DNA from: Pomacea canaliculata
Taxonomy: Eukaryota > Mollusca > Gastropoda > Architaenioglossa > Ampullariidae
Length of the DNA stretch: 64,000 nt
Direction of reading: 5' to 3'
NCBI RefSeq assembly: GCF_003073045.1
Contig: NC_037596.1
Span: 30,636,184 to 30,700,183 of the forward strand
Shown: piece by piece, positions 48,074 to 60,709 of the stretch
How the letters are laid out: every line of letters starts with the position of its first letter
How positions within the stretch are numbered: the first letter of the stretch is position 1
Translations under genes and position numbers: made by a program
The notes under the pieces: generated by a model
Database searches by the model: none
Told to the model about the DNA's origin: nothing
The model's input: only the letters and a program-made list of their open reading frames with translations

Positions 48074-51000
48074 ATGTCAACGCTAATTGGATTGATTTGT
48101 TTACTATTTATCAGAGCCACACACGGTAGGGGTCTTTCGTTTACTATAAGTAAATATACATTAATGTCTGTGTCTCTAAATGGTTAAGTGGATGATGAGC
48201 TTCTGTGTGTGCGTACGTGCATGTGCTTACGTAGTATGTATGTGTGAGGCTGTCAGAAATGGAGCTCCGACATGCGCTAGTTTTGTTTCTGTCTGCAAAA
48301 TCGCATAAAGTAAATGATTTGTGTATCTGACTTATAATTTCTCCCTGTTATCGTGTTTTGTTTTGTTGTTGTTTTATGCTTTTTTTAGATGCAGGGCATC
48401 TTGCAGTATATCTTTCTGGTTTGCGAGGTTTGGTGTTTTCTGTTTTAGTTCACAAGATTTCTTCTTGTGGAATTCGCTTTGTATTACTCCCCTCTCTCTC
48501 TCCACGCTGTTCATGTCAACCTCTGTGTACCGTTACAGCATCCATATGGTGATAGCGGTACGATCACATCAGCTATGTCATTCTGAAGCAAGAAAAGTGT
48601 GTTACCTTTCAAAAAATTATAAACTCTGACTTAATCGCCAGCCTCTCAGCCTTCTACTGCTGACAGCACAGTTAAATGCATCTATATTATCTAAGGATAT
48701 AGAATGTTTCTGCCGTTCCTTTTCATCGGAGTATAAATCAGACTATAATGTTTGATAGGACATTAATGATGTTTGAGCACGTAAGAGGTAATGAGAATAA
48801 CCCGATTGGAAACACGATTCTCACTCTTGAAACTACATTGTTAATTGAGAAAGGGGAGGTAACCAATAAGAAAACTGTACTGTTGTGTGAGCTAGAGCTG
48901 CCTCCCTTTAACATCATCGCCAACCGGGAGCAACTTACTAGCGCGATATTAACTTTTACGTATTAGAAAGACTTCAACAGTGCAGTCACCGAGAGTCGAT
49001 GAGAGCTTTTGGAATTTTCAACATTTAGTAATAACATCCTACAGAGGTTAGCAAAATCCTTTGAAAGACTTCAAAGAAGACGGTGTGGATATTGTAGTTT
49101 CTGACATCACTGTTTTACACTACGAAAAGCAGTCAACTGGCTTTATAAGGCCCGCGGGCCGGACGTTACCCACGCATTCTGTACAGGAATTCAGCAGTGT
49201 ACTACATTTTCTGCCTCTCGACCCGTATGATTTGAGTGTGTTAGAGGAAGTTGTTTACTCAACCGTCAAACTCCACCCTTTGATTACGCATAACCTCTGT
49301 GTTTTGACTATTATAACATGACATCAACGGGCAAAAGCTTTCCGAAATAAAGTTCCGACTAGACTCTAGGGTTTTTAACGTTTTACCGTTTTAACGAACG
49401 GACCAACTCATCGGCTGCAGTTTATTTGGAGAGGAATAACGGGGCCACCAAGCTCATTGAAAGGACAATGGATATTTACCCCAGAAGAGACCCATGCTCA
49501 ACACCTAGGTAATTAAAAAAAATGTAGATGTCTGTGAATAATGGACGGCCCTAAAGAAAAAGAAAAAAATAACCCTGAAGCAGCTTCCAGGTACAAAGCA
49601 GTACAGTGCAACATTAGGAAACGGATAATGGCAGCTAGGGAGAACGGGATCTAAGACCAAAGCTGAACTATTGCGGAAGGAATGAGAGGAGCCATCACAA
49701 GGCATACCAACTACTCAAGACAGATACACAACAAAATCGAAGAGCAATGGCCCCCTTCTTACGGTGATCACAGTATGATGCAAACCAATCGACTTAATAT
49801 TTCAACGACCTGCACAACTTCTAGCTGACGAAAGACAATAACATCCTTCAAAGGAGTTTGACTAAGTCCCAAAAAATCTACGAATCCGTCAGTCCTACGG
49901 AAAGAGGATGAGAGATTAGTAAACAATTTGAAGGGAGAAAACTACATGGCGTTGATAACGCTCTATCCATTTTGTTACACTAAAGCAGAGTGCAAAAATA
50001 CCTGTGAAGAATAGTACAAAGAATGAATGAAATAACTAGTTATACTTCTTTAAAAGTCATTTATACATAGGGCATCGCTCAGCATCCTATGTGATATTAT
50101 TATTATAATTTTTATTGAATTAGGTACGAGGCCTACAATGACACTTTTATTACATTGTTTACTCTGTGCTGTTTCAGTTGACTCACAGTCACTGTGCGAT
50201 TCCAGTACTTACCTGGAGGTAAAAGAAGGCCGAGGCAACACGTTTGTCTGTACAGGGCTAGTAGCAACACAAAACGTCTACTGGTGGTGGAGATCGGAAC
50301 CTATATCTACCTGTGATCCAAGCTGCAGCAACGACAGGCGCCCTGAATTCTTCCAGATCAGCAGAGCTTCACCGACATCAAGTGACATCGCAGTTTATGT
50401 CACCGCATTCCCTGATTTAAATTATTTAGCTACAACTGACCTGTCCTGCCAGCAGACGTCAAGGGTGACTTGTCAGCTGGATGTAGTATGTAAGTATAGT
50501 TTGACGATTTGAGCAAGCGTTCTCGTACACACGTTACTCACACACACACACACTCGTGCCCACGCACACTAAAAATAAGACTATTGCTTCACTACTCTTA
50601 ATAACTTTACCATGGATTAAAGATGGGTGTAAAATGTAGTATCATATCATTTATCCATGTCTTTGCTTTAGTCTTGGGTGATTCCTAAAATTTAATGTAG
50701 GGTTAGGGTTAGACTATACCAAAGAGCATTTTTAACATGTGAATAAAGGAAGTCTGTATGAAGGTCAAAACCTGACAGTGCAAAGGAACACACTTATCAT
50801 CCTTTCCATATGTCTGGGACTTGTGTCCGGCCAAATTTATTCGGCTTTGTTTCTCACTTTGAAATGGTAGCGGGGAAATGGAAGAGCAAAGGGTATGCCC
50901 GGATGGTGGTTTACTGGGTGAACTGTTTTTTGCGATGTTGAATTGATGTTTTTGATGTCGCGTCACATGTCTTTCCTCGGAGAATGGTGGCAAAGCTAGA

Positions 51001-54000
51001 AAGATATATATATATATTTGTTCCCACCTGGGCTTTACACCTGTCATGGTAGCGAGTGAGATCAAATGGGGTTAATTTTAATGTTGGAATACGGGATACA
51101 GATTTTCGAGAACGTTCAGCCGGCGAACGGATAAACAGGGTGAGTTTGAAATGGATGGGGAGTCTCCGAGATGAGAGAGAGAGAGACAACTGGTGTAGGA
51201 AACTGTCTGAAATATAACATAGAAGTGGATAAGAAAGTGACTGTGTGTTATGACGGGGGTATGATGAGAGTGATGTGTAGATTTTCGTCATTTACGCAAA
51301 GGGCGGAGTTAAGCTACTGTCTGGTTCTTCGCTATTGTAGAAGTGTGTTCTCTCTGGGTGGATTCAGTTACATGCCATACTGCTGACTATGGAGTATTTG
51401 AACAGTGTCTTACCTCCTTTGACTGTGACTGTATATATGTAGAATTCGTATTAATACCATAGCTCGGGTGGGGTCTCGTACCTCTTTACCTTTGCTTTGT
51501 GCTTTCTCTTATGCGGCAATGACCCCATGGGATTTGTGTAGAATACGCATATATGCACTAACACTTATTATGCTTATTTCATTTTACCTTCGTATTATTT
51601 TTTATTTGTTTGGCAATATATTGCTGTTTTTGACAGCTTGAAGGCTCTTGTTTGTGAAGTCTAGAAAAACTATGCGAATGACTCTGTGCGGTGTGGAACA
51701 CCACTGAAATGTTCTTGACACCATACATCTTATTACAGTCATTGCAAAATTGGTAAAGACATTGACTAGTCAGAAGTAAGTAGAACTAACGCTTTTCACA
51801 GCATCAGCTGAACGGTTTGTTGAAAGACATAAATAAGCAAATGGATCACAAGTTCTGGCGCAGATTATTGACTTGCATTTTTACACTTTTCATTTCATCA
51901 TTACACATTGAAGAGCCAGGCAATCTACAGCATGATAGAGACCGCGTTATTTCTTTGTTAGCTGTCTCACGAGCAATGTACGTATTACTGCCATTGTATA
52001 AAATATCTGATCAAATCATGTTCACGTCGATCTACAATGTCATTGTTATTATACACAGTTTCAGGCACTTTAGCCATCCTCGTTCTATGCCTCCTTCCCA
52101 TTATTGTCACATTATATATATTTTTTTCTTTCTCGATGTGTGTGTGTGAATGCGCGTGTGATTAAGAGCGCTCCTGCAAATGCAACGAGTACGCACAGTC
52201 TCTTTCTTTCACCGCCGTACATATAATTATTTACAGACCCTGCTGAGAATGCCACATGCCAGATTCAGTTCAGTGGAGACACATGGGAAGTAACTGGCTC
52301 GTGTGCTGTTCCCAAGGCCCGGTCAAGGAGAAACAGATATTTGTGTTATGTATACCAGACTTCACAGGTAAGCTTTTCTTACAAATTGTTTAATACTTTT
52401 TCAATTGTTTCTCCTATGCCCAACTTTCCCACAAATTAATGTCATGACTGTTTTCTCGAAAATTACTGCCTTTTCTTACCTTATCCAAAGAAGTCTCACT
52501 GCCTCACAACCCACAAAACCGGTTTTGAATTGTTTCGCTATTACCACCACAGTGGGTATAGGCACTTTTATCATCTATCTCTGTATATTCGCTTAAACAG
52601 TAAATAAACATCAAATCCATGGGCGATTTTACGCTCAACACCTTAATTTTATTCCTTGAAAGTTTGAGAATACAAGAAGTCACGTTATTAAAGTAGAGAT
52701 TTGTTTTCCTACTTCTACCATTTGGTTATTGTTTATTGAATATTTCTTACACAGTTTACTGTAGCTAACAGTCGTATTCTTTTAAAATTTAATGCCTAAT
52801 GACTAAATATTGTAATTATCATAACACATCTTATGCATGTTAATATATCTGAAGTTACTCCATGAGTTGTGTTACTTTCGTTTAAAGGAAAAGAAGATAC
52901 ATGAATGTTTTACATGTGTTTATTACTTAAAAACCTCTTTATGTACCGTTTATGTGTCAGCAACAACTTACTTCTTTGGTGGGAAATTTTACAATGAAGA
53001 CTGATTCGGGAACTAACTATGCTTCTGGCAACTGTGAAATTAAGATTACTCTTCCTCCAGAAGGAAAGTACAACTACAGTGTCATCATTATACCTGGTGA
53101 AGTACGAGTGGTTCCTTCCTTTAATGGAAGTAACGAAATCAGTGAGTTGAGTGCTTTGTTTAGACATTATGTCTTTGCTATTTTTTATTTGATTAGTAAA
53201 TTGTATGAAACTTTCAGTGATATTAGACATATCTTGAGTTTTTAAACAGGTCAATTTCTTTCAGTTACGGATATTTGTATCTGCTATGTCATCTATATTT
53301 TTATTTAGTGATATAAAAACCATACCTTTTGTTACATTTTATAAACATTGTTACATATAACCCCGTAAACAACTTGCATACGGCAAGGTGTGCAACAGTT
53401 TAGTAACCACTAAGATAATAGCCCACACCTAGTATTCAGGTGAACCCATAGTATTTTACAGAGTGTTGAACTGTTGTTGTACATTAGCCATACAACTCCG
53501 GTTAGCGGTCTCTAAATCTGTCATGTTTTGAAGTAATTCCTGCTACAAACCACATTAAATTTAACTACCAATCTTACTGAGATTTAAGAATAATGTACAC
53601 CATGATAATATATTTTTATTTTAGGACGTCCATCTAAGCCTCCTCACACAACTGTCCGCAGTATGTAACAGAGGGTGAGGACATAGACTGTCTGTGCTAC
53701 TCCGATGACCTGGGACTTCCATCTGGTTCTCTTGTCTGGAGAGGCGCAAGCTCTTCGAGGCTCAAGATCGACAAAGTAAACAGGTCATACAGTGGGACAA
53801 GCAATACGTGTAACTTGACGTGGAACAAAAATGCTGTACAAAGTACACAGTACACAGTAACAGTAAACTGTAAGTTTACTTTGGAAAACGTCATTTATAT
53901 AGTTCTTGTCTTTACCCTTGCTTGGGATGCAAGTTTTATTCATTTTACGTTTCTCTCTTTAACCTGCGTCACTTGTTCGTGTGATATGTATGAAATCTTT

Positions 54001-57000
54001 TGTATTTTGCTGTTTCTGATGTTTCATTATGAAGTATATCTTGTTGTCATGTATCATGTATGTGTCGTATTTTTTTCATTATTTACAACGCTATTTACTT
54101 TTGCCTGAGAAACATCTACAATTTTTTTATCATAAAGTAATCACAATAAAGCCAGAACTCATTTATTTTACAATGTATTGCTCATTCCTTAATCGAAATA
54201 GCACACCTATTTATATGTGTCCTAGTTGTTCTTGGAGAAAAAATTTGACAACAGCAGAGTTACCCAAAGAAAACTAAGCACAACAGACGCCAATTTCTGG
54301 CTTTCTTGTACTCTAATAATATTTTCCTGACTAGGGATAACAAATAATTCGCAAATTACTTGGTTCTATTCTTACCAAATTAATTGATGTTGTAACTATA
54401 TTTTTGTATTAGATAAGTGTATTTTTTACTTTAATACCCATTCCACTCCCCGAGCATCATTTATGGGGATGAGCTTACTGAAAACAGAAATGTTCATTGT
54501 CATTGTACCTAATATTTATAACGGTTCTTGAAAGTTTGTTATTCAGGCATAACTTATAGCAGGTGATGCTTTAACCAAGTTTAAATGCCTTGTTCTTTTA
54601 CTGGTCAAAATTATACTTATTAAATTTATCGATTTAATACGAACGCTACTTTGGATTGCATAAACAAACGCGTCGATAATTTAAGTATAAACATTTTTTA
54701 ATTTACTTATAAACATTTGTACTTATTAAAAGTTATTAAAACTTTAAAGTGTCGCTTATTTAGTACGCTTTTAATGATGCCACATTTGTGGGCTTCTTTT
54801 TCTATTTACATAATATACTAAAATAACATAATCATACTTATTCAAACGTCGTCACGAATAAAATGTTTTATGAATTTTCTTTTTAGATGCATCCCGAGTG
54901 CTGAAAGTTTCAAGATTGGTGACAAAGAAGACGCTGTTGTAAATGTCACAGAAAACACAAATGTGTCCGTAGTTTGTCAAGCTGAGGGAAGACCACTGCC
55001 AACAATAAGTCTCTTTAGAAAGGGCAACGACAACCTAACTCAGAACCTATTTGTGGCTAATAATAAGTCGGACCTGAAATATACTATAAATGTTGTAAAC
55101 TGTGAAGCAGCATACAACTACTTTTGTAAATCAGAAAACAGTATTTCTGCGGACCAAAGAAATATACTTCTGATTGTTTTGTGTAAGTATTATTGTTTTT
55201 TTAAGTATTTTTCAAGAACTAATTTTCCTACCAAAATGCTTATTAACACTATTGTTATTTTAAGTGTAGTTACAACTTTAATTATTATTGATCTATTTGG
55301 GTTTTTTTTCTATAATATTTGGATATCAGAGACATTTGACTTATATTCACTCATTTGTTTATTTATTGTAGTACTTTTAGTTTTTAATGTCATGCATTTA
55401 TTTAAATAAAATTTAGATACATTAAGTGTACAAATAAACAGTTATATAGCATAATTATTTTCAAGAAAAAACTAACTGAAAGTCCTAAGGTATTATTGAC
55501 ACTGAATTCACATAATCCTTCGTGGAGAACTGCTCTGAATAAACCACTAATAATTACAATACCTTTGAGCACCGAACAAGCTGAACAAGCTGTATGTTAG
55601 AGTTTTCCGGGCTAGCAGGCATTCATTGTGAGTCACACTTTCAAAAAAGATGAATGTCACAAGTGTAAAAGGACTTGAAGAAAGAAATATCGTTTTATCA
55701 AACCGGACTTGACCGAGTTTCACACTTACAATACTGCACACTTGGAAGCTCCAGACTGATAAATGCAGGTACGCTGTTGAAGCAAACCTTGTAGTCAACC
55801 TAACAAAACAAGTCACAATCGAAAGAAGGAAACTCCACTGGTTATACTACTAAGACAAGTAAAAGAACTCTCTGGAGCATTGCTGCTGGGACAACTTGGC
55901 ATATGCCGTGTCGGGATTCGTCATTTTCTGTCATTATACGAACAATCGTTGCAATTTCTGTCAGCATCACAGCTAGGTCAACAACAAACCTGAATTAAAA
56001 AGTCACTTCTAAAATAAGAAAGATGCCACAGCTTTAGAACCCTCGACACGATGCACACGCCTACAGTTTCTTTAATGAACGCCAGTTGTTGGTATATACT
56101 TACAGAAAACATGCTGTCTTAAATTGATAGACTAAATACCGGAAAAAGCGATGGAACAAAAGAGATACCTTCTAGTCGCCTACTTCTAAGTAACTTCTAG
56201 CAAAAGTATGAAACGGTCTAGAAATAGAACAGGAACACAGAACTTCGACTATTTGGCGGATCTCTGTTAAGGTTTGATTTGCGTTAGGCAATTGACATTC
56301 TGAGATCAAATACTGTATTAATGATGAGATTTATTATAGAGTATCTATTTGACAAGAACTTCCTCATCGCATGCAGAGAACCGACAGAGTAAGATTCTAT
56401 AAGATGTAAACTAAGCTTACAACAGAATGTAGTGGTGAAGAGCAAAGAAAAGTATACATAAAACAACAATAAATCACTTTCTTTAACTACCAGCGAGCTG
56501 CTCTCTCAAAAATTGCATTTCCGCAGAAGTGCGTAGACCAGGATTTCAAAAGTCACAGCGACTTTACTGAGGAAAAAAATGATTTAGCACTAAATGTCTA
56601 GTGACGCCTCGTGTGTTGGCACTTTATCTAAGACCATCATTCAGAGGGCTCATGAAAAAAGGTGATGAAATGTCAGTATTCGGAAAAAAAGGACTGGCTA
56701 AATCATTAAGAAGAGGACAAATCTTCTAGCGCTAAACGTGTTTGCCACCTCTCACCAGAGGTCTCTGCGAAGAACATTGTCAGTCACTGTACTTATCTAG
56801 TCTCCTCCTCCCTTCTTTCCTTTACCAGCCACACTCCAGAGACTAAACTGGAATAGAACTGAATAACAGATTGCGATTTTTTTAGTTGATGCAGAACTGT
56901 CTTTAAATGTGTAAATACGTATTTTTTTCTTACCATACTCTTCTTTATAGTTGTAGTAACGGAGTCTATTTGAAAAAAAAAATTACAAAACCTTTTTTTC

Positions 57001-60000
57001 AGGAAATTAAAATAAAAAATCCAGTTTATATCTTTGTCATAAGAAATGAATATTTTTAATGTTCCATAACTAACAATCATATTTATTATTTATTTAGTTT
57101 AACTGGAGTTTGTAGTTGTGCTTATTTGACAGGTTCTCCTAAGAAAACTTCGAACGACTCCTATTTCACAACGTTTGTGGATGGCCAAGCCGGTCTGACG
57201 TTTAAAATGAATGCTTACCCTCCACCCAATCTGCTAGGAGTAGTTTACAACGGATCAGCAAATAATTTCATCTCCAGTAAATCTGAATATGAGAACAGTG
57301 TGAGGTCTTCTTGTTCATCTGATACATCGTACAGCTCTATGATTACTTGCACGGTGACTCTACTAAACCAAACCATCTACACCCCCTGGGTTTTACACCG
57401 TTACTTTCAGCAATGATCTTGGAGACATTTCATTCGCGTTTGAAATCAAAGAAAAATTACTGCCAACAACAAAAGCAATGGAAATAACAGGTAAGGGTTT
57501 AAGTATTATTGTTAAACGATATAAAATTTAATTGCATTGATATATACGCACATAGTCTATGCTGGTTTGTAAACGTTCCTCTGCATCCTTTGCAAGCGAC
57601 CGAATACTTTACATTGTACGTTTCATTTTAATACAGATATCCTATTTCATCATTACTATCCCTTTAGTCTGTTGAGTGCGCAGGTTGTTAAACAAGCAAA
57701 AAATCTTTTACTGTAACTAAAAATATATTTTTATTAAAATAAAAACAAACAAGGAATGAATACTTTATCAGAAACTGTTATGAACAAGTTGACTATTTTT
57801 TATTTTCCACAGACTACAAAATAATACACAAATATAAAGACTGCGGTTTATTTAATCTTTTGGCTACTTTAAATATAAAAGATATTAAAACATTTATATT
57901 TTTTAAGTTTTGTCTCCGTGGTTTTCGCACTGTTCCGACCACTACATGTATGTCACTTAAAAATGAATTACTTTCACGATAAACGTGACATACAGTTCTC
58001 CAGCATCCCGAGAATCTTTGCTTTTTTTGAAAGCAGATTCACCTGGTCCTGTAACAGGACCTATTGTTGGAGGAGTTATTGGAGGAGTAGTTTTTCTTGC
58101 GCTGATTGTAGCCATTATCATCTTTATTGTTCGACGAAAAGGTTAGTAATATTTTTTTAAAAAGCAGAAGATTTAGGCAATAGTTATTGATACTTATTCT
58201 AAAATATTGATGTTCGTACCTGCCTTTTTTTTCTTTGCTTATAATCTAATGCGTAATCTAAGGTATCAATGTAAAAAATGCTTTACATTCACTGATTACT
58301 ATTTTAAAATGTTATATTGCAGTAAACGTAAAAAAAAATAGCTAGCTAGAATATTCTTGCCAAAAAAATCAATGGTCGCTTAACGATAGAATCGTATTTT
58401 ATTTATGATTAAAAAAACGTTTATCATTCACAGGAAAACGTAACAAGGGCCCCTCACTGTGAGTACTTTTGCATTTATTTTTAGTTTGTTACTTATTCTC
58501 ATTTTAATAAATTGTTGTGTCTAAAAGCAGATTTTAAGACGTAACATGAATTTATTTACATTGTCATTACATTTGTTGAGACTATAACAATGTAAAAAGT
58601 TAAGAGTTTCACTAGATTTCTAAGTGAATGGTTGGGCTTTTCTTTATCAACTTTTATGCGCATTTTAAGCAGATATCTCTTAAATTGTTTTTTGGCAGAC
58701 CGAATAACGCTGTGGAAGAAGACTTTAGTGAGGAACAAAGTCAGTATCTTTATACTCACACACACGGAAAGAAAGAGAGAGCGTAAAAGAAATAGAAACA
58801 GTATTTTTTTCTGAAATAAACGTTCCTAAAAAGAATTAGAAATACTAGAAGAATTCACATTTTAAAAGTGTTCTTTATTGAAATATATTTTTTAGATTGT
58901 ATATATATATAAGATGTATGATACTTATTGCTCAGTATAATCCTGCACATATAATTCAGTGTACGTTATGCTTTAAAAAAATTATTAGCAGTTCAAGCTA
59001 AATCTAGCAAGAGTTCATGGACTTGTACACTCTTTTTATGTCAGATAATAGTGCAGAAACACCAAAGGAGGTGTATGCCATCGTCGACAAGAAGGATCCA
59101 AAACCGACTACAACCTCGACGATGACGGACGTGTATGCTGATGTAGTCAAGAAGGGAAAAGAACGCACTGAACTCGACTTAGTCCCCTCAACACTTTCCA
59201 CAACACCTGAGGATGCGGCAAAAGATAAAAAAGGAAAAATCAGCAAGACACATGGTAAAGGAAAAAAGAAAGGAAAAGGTATTTAACAGCTTTCGTTAAC
59301 TTTCAGTACAGTATTTTTCAGTTGTTTAGTCTTTCTAGTCATAAAGATTAATGTAGGCTTGGAATTGAAGACACTGTAAAAAAATGTACTTTCCCTGGGT
59401 GGCCACTTGAAGAATATCTATTCTACATCATTTTAAGCCAACCGTTGGTTATAAATGTGTGTGCTTCATTCTTGATTCCATTTGATTTACCTTAACCTGG
59501 TATGTCAAACTGTTTGTAAGTAAAGAACAATTTGCTCTTCTCGTTCATGTGTGTCCGTGTATTGAAGCGTCCTAATTATTGTAAGCAGGTGTATTACTGT
59601 CTAACAGTGCTTGTCTTTGTATCTTGATCCCAAGTTACTTTATGTGAAGTTTATTTAGTTACTTTGTGGTCAACTTAATAAGTAATGACATTTTTGTTTT
59701 ATCAAAAAGGAGACAAAAAGCCATTGTCTGAAAAGAACACATGGTATTAAAGGCGGAGGTAAGGAAACAACAGTTCTTACCACCCTAACTTTATATTACA
59801 GTATTCTTGAGACAGCGTACATATTGGTGTCTTCGTGTTTGCTTTCTGGTAGGCATTAGTCATGTTTTGTAAAAAGACACACATGTAAGTCAGTGTCTGT
59901 TTAAAAGATAAACTACCAAACTCAATGTTGTGTCTTTATATAAATCATTTCCATGCATAATTTAAGAAAAAAATGTATATTTGGAGATCTATATTTGTTC

Positions 60001-60643
60001 CATCAGGTGCCTTGTCAATGTCTCCAATGGCAGAATCTGAGTACGAAAACTGTGGGTTCGATGACAAAGAACAAGAAAAGGTAGGTGCTGTAAACATAAA
60101 GAATGGGTTTAGAATGAGAGACCGAAAGACATTGTAAACATAAAAGAGAAAACTTTTTTTACCGTAAATAAAAAAATTCTATCATATTCTATCAATTCCA
60201 GCTTTTCAAGTGTTATTTGTGAGCTGCTAAGACGCATTAATCGCAGGAACCAAATATTGTAATAATAATATTTGACTGCACGCGTTAAATGTAAATAGTT
60301 AACATAGTTTACATATACTGAATCTGTGAGGTCTACAAATGCATGGAAAAGTAATGCGAATGTTATCTTGAAATGTGTTTTAGAAAACTCAGTCATAAAT
60401 AAGTAGACATTTTTCAGAAAAAAAGTATTACATCTTAAACAAAGCTTTTGAGAGAAAAACATAAAGCATTAACTGCATTTCAGGAAAGAAAAGGAGCAAA
60501 AGAAATCCAGCGACGAGGCCAGCAAGGTCTCAACTACACCACTGTCGTGTTTGGCAACCCCACGGTCACACCCAACACCACCACCAGTATCGGAGCCCAC
60601 TGAGTATGCTGAAATAGTTCCACGACAGAAGCCTACAGACTAA
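48074..60643 (+). CDS. Gene H: type I membrane Ig receptor with a tyrosine-motif tail
   Basis: Exons: 48074-48125 (signal peptide, MSTLIGLICLLFIRATH), 50178-50489 (Ig 1), 52237-52367 and 52961-53141 (split Ig 2), 53625-53869 (Ig 3), 54887-55182 (Ig 4), 57133-57490 (Ig 5), 58037-58141 (membrane), then tail exons 58434-58458, 58699-58739, 59045-59278, 59710-59758, 60007-60080 and 60484 to 60603 or 60643. Ig 1 keeps the type 1 features (VCTG, VYWWW, STCDPSC, LSC, VTC). Ig 2 has TCQIQ, GSCAV, YLCYVYQT, the phase 0 intron, then GNCEI and YNYSVIIIPGEVRV. Ig 4 is a standard I-set-like domain (SVVCQAEGRP, YNYFCKSEN). The membrane exon gives GGVIGGVVFLALIVAIIIF followed by RRK. The tail has VYAIV, VYADVV, YENC, LNYTTV and TEYAEI. 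Ig 3, Ig 4, Ig 5, the fourth tail exon and the last exon each need a one-step frame change, although splice sites are intact. A signalling receptor, possibly inhibitory, is inferred from the tail. Confidence 0.7.
48620..49500. other. Unassigned part of the first intron of H
   Basis: Two open frames (48748-48966 and 49061-49321, + strand) have no recognised domain and no good splice context. They may be remnants of an unknown element. Confidence 0.35.
49540..50025 (+). mobile_element. Fragment of a LINE-type retrotransposon ORF (tentative)
   Basis: In the first intron of H, a frame with several stops reads RYKAVQCNIRKRIMAAREN, then TIAEGM and RQIHNKIEEQW. This resembles the linker before the reverse-transcriptase domain of some LINE proteins, in which lysine-rich helices such as KxVRKKIRxAKExWI are typical. 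No reverse-transcriptase catalytic motif was seen, so the assignment is weak. The copy is old and truncated. Confidence 0.35.
55430..57110. other. Intron between Ig 4 and Ig 5 of H
   Basis: A 1.95-kb intron. The part 55540-56780 is somewhat richer in G and C than the rest and may contain an old repeat, but no ends or protein were recognised. Confidence 0.4.
58037..58141 (+). other. Transmembrane exon of H
   Basis: A 105-nt exon, phase 1 at both ends. It codes a short linker (DSPGPVTG), about 22 hydrophobic residues rich in Gly, Val and Ile, and a basic stop-transfer RRK. It has the same layout as the membrane exon at 62849-62992. Confidence 0.8.
60484..60643 (+). other. Last tail exon of H with two tyrosine motifs in different frames
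   Basis: In the frame set by the previous exon (phase 0) it reads through GQQGLNYTTVVFGN and ends at TGA 60601. One base over, the frame is open to TAA 60641 and contains SEPTEYAEIVPRQKPTD. LNYTTV fits the ITIM pattern (I/V/L/S-x-Y-x-x-V/I/L) and TEYAEI fits the ITSM pattern (T-x-Y-x-x-V/I). TEYAEIVPRQKP also resembles EVYAIVDKKDPKP of the third tail exon, which suggests it is real coding sequence. Confidence 0.6.
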
Positions 60644-60697
60644 ACAACTCTTCTCACTAATTTATGCTATTTTTAAAAGTTTTTTTTTTTTAAAAGC

Positions 60698-60703
60698 AAT
60701 AAA
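60698..60703 (+). terminator. Polyadenylation signal of gene H
   Basis: AATAAA 55 nt after the longer stop of the last exon. Confidence 0.7.
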
Positions 60704-60709
60704 ATATGT

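Noticed and set aside
50699-50714. GGGTTAGGGTTAG, telomere-like words
   Set aside because: Only about two units, too short to claim an interstitial telomere.
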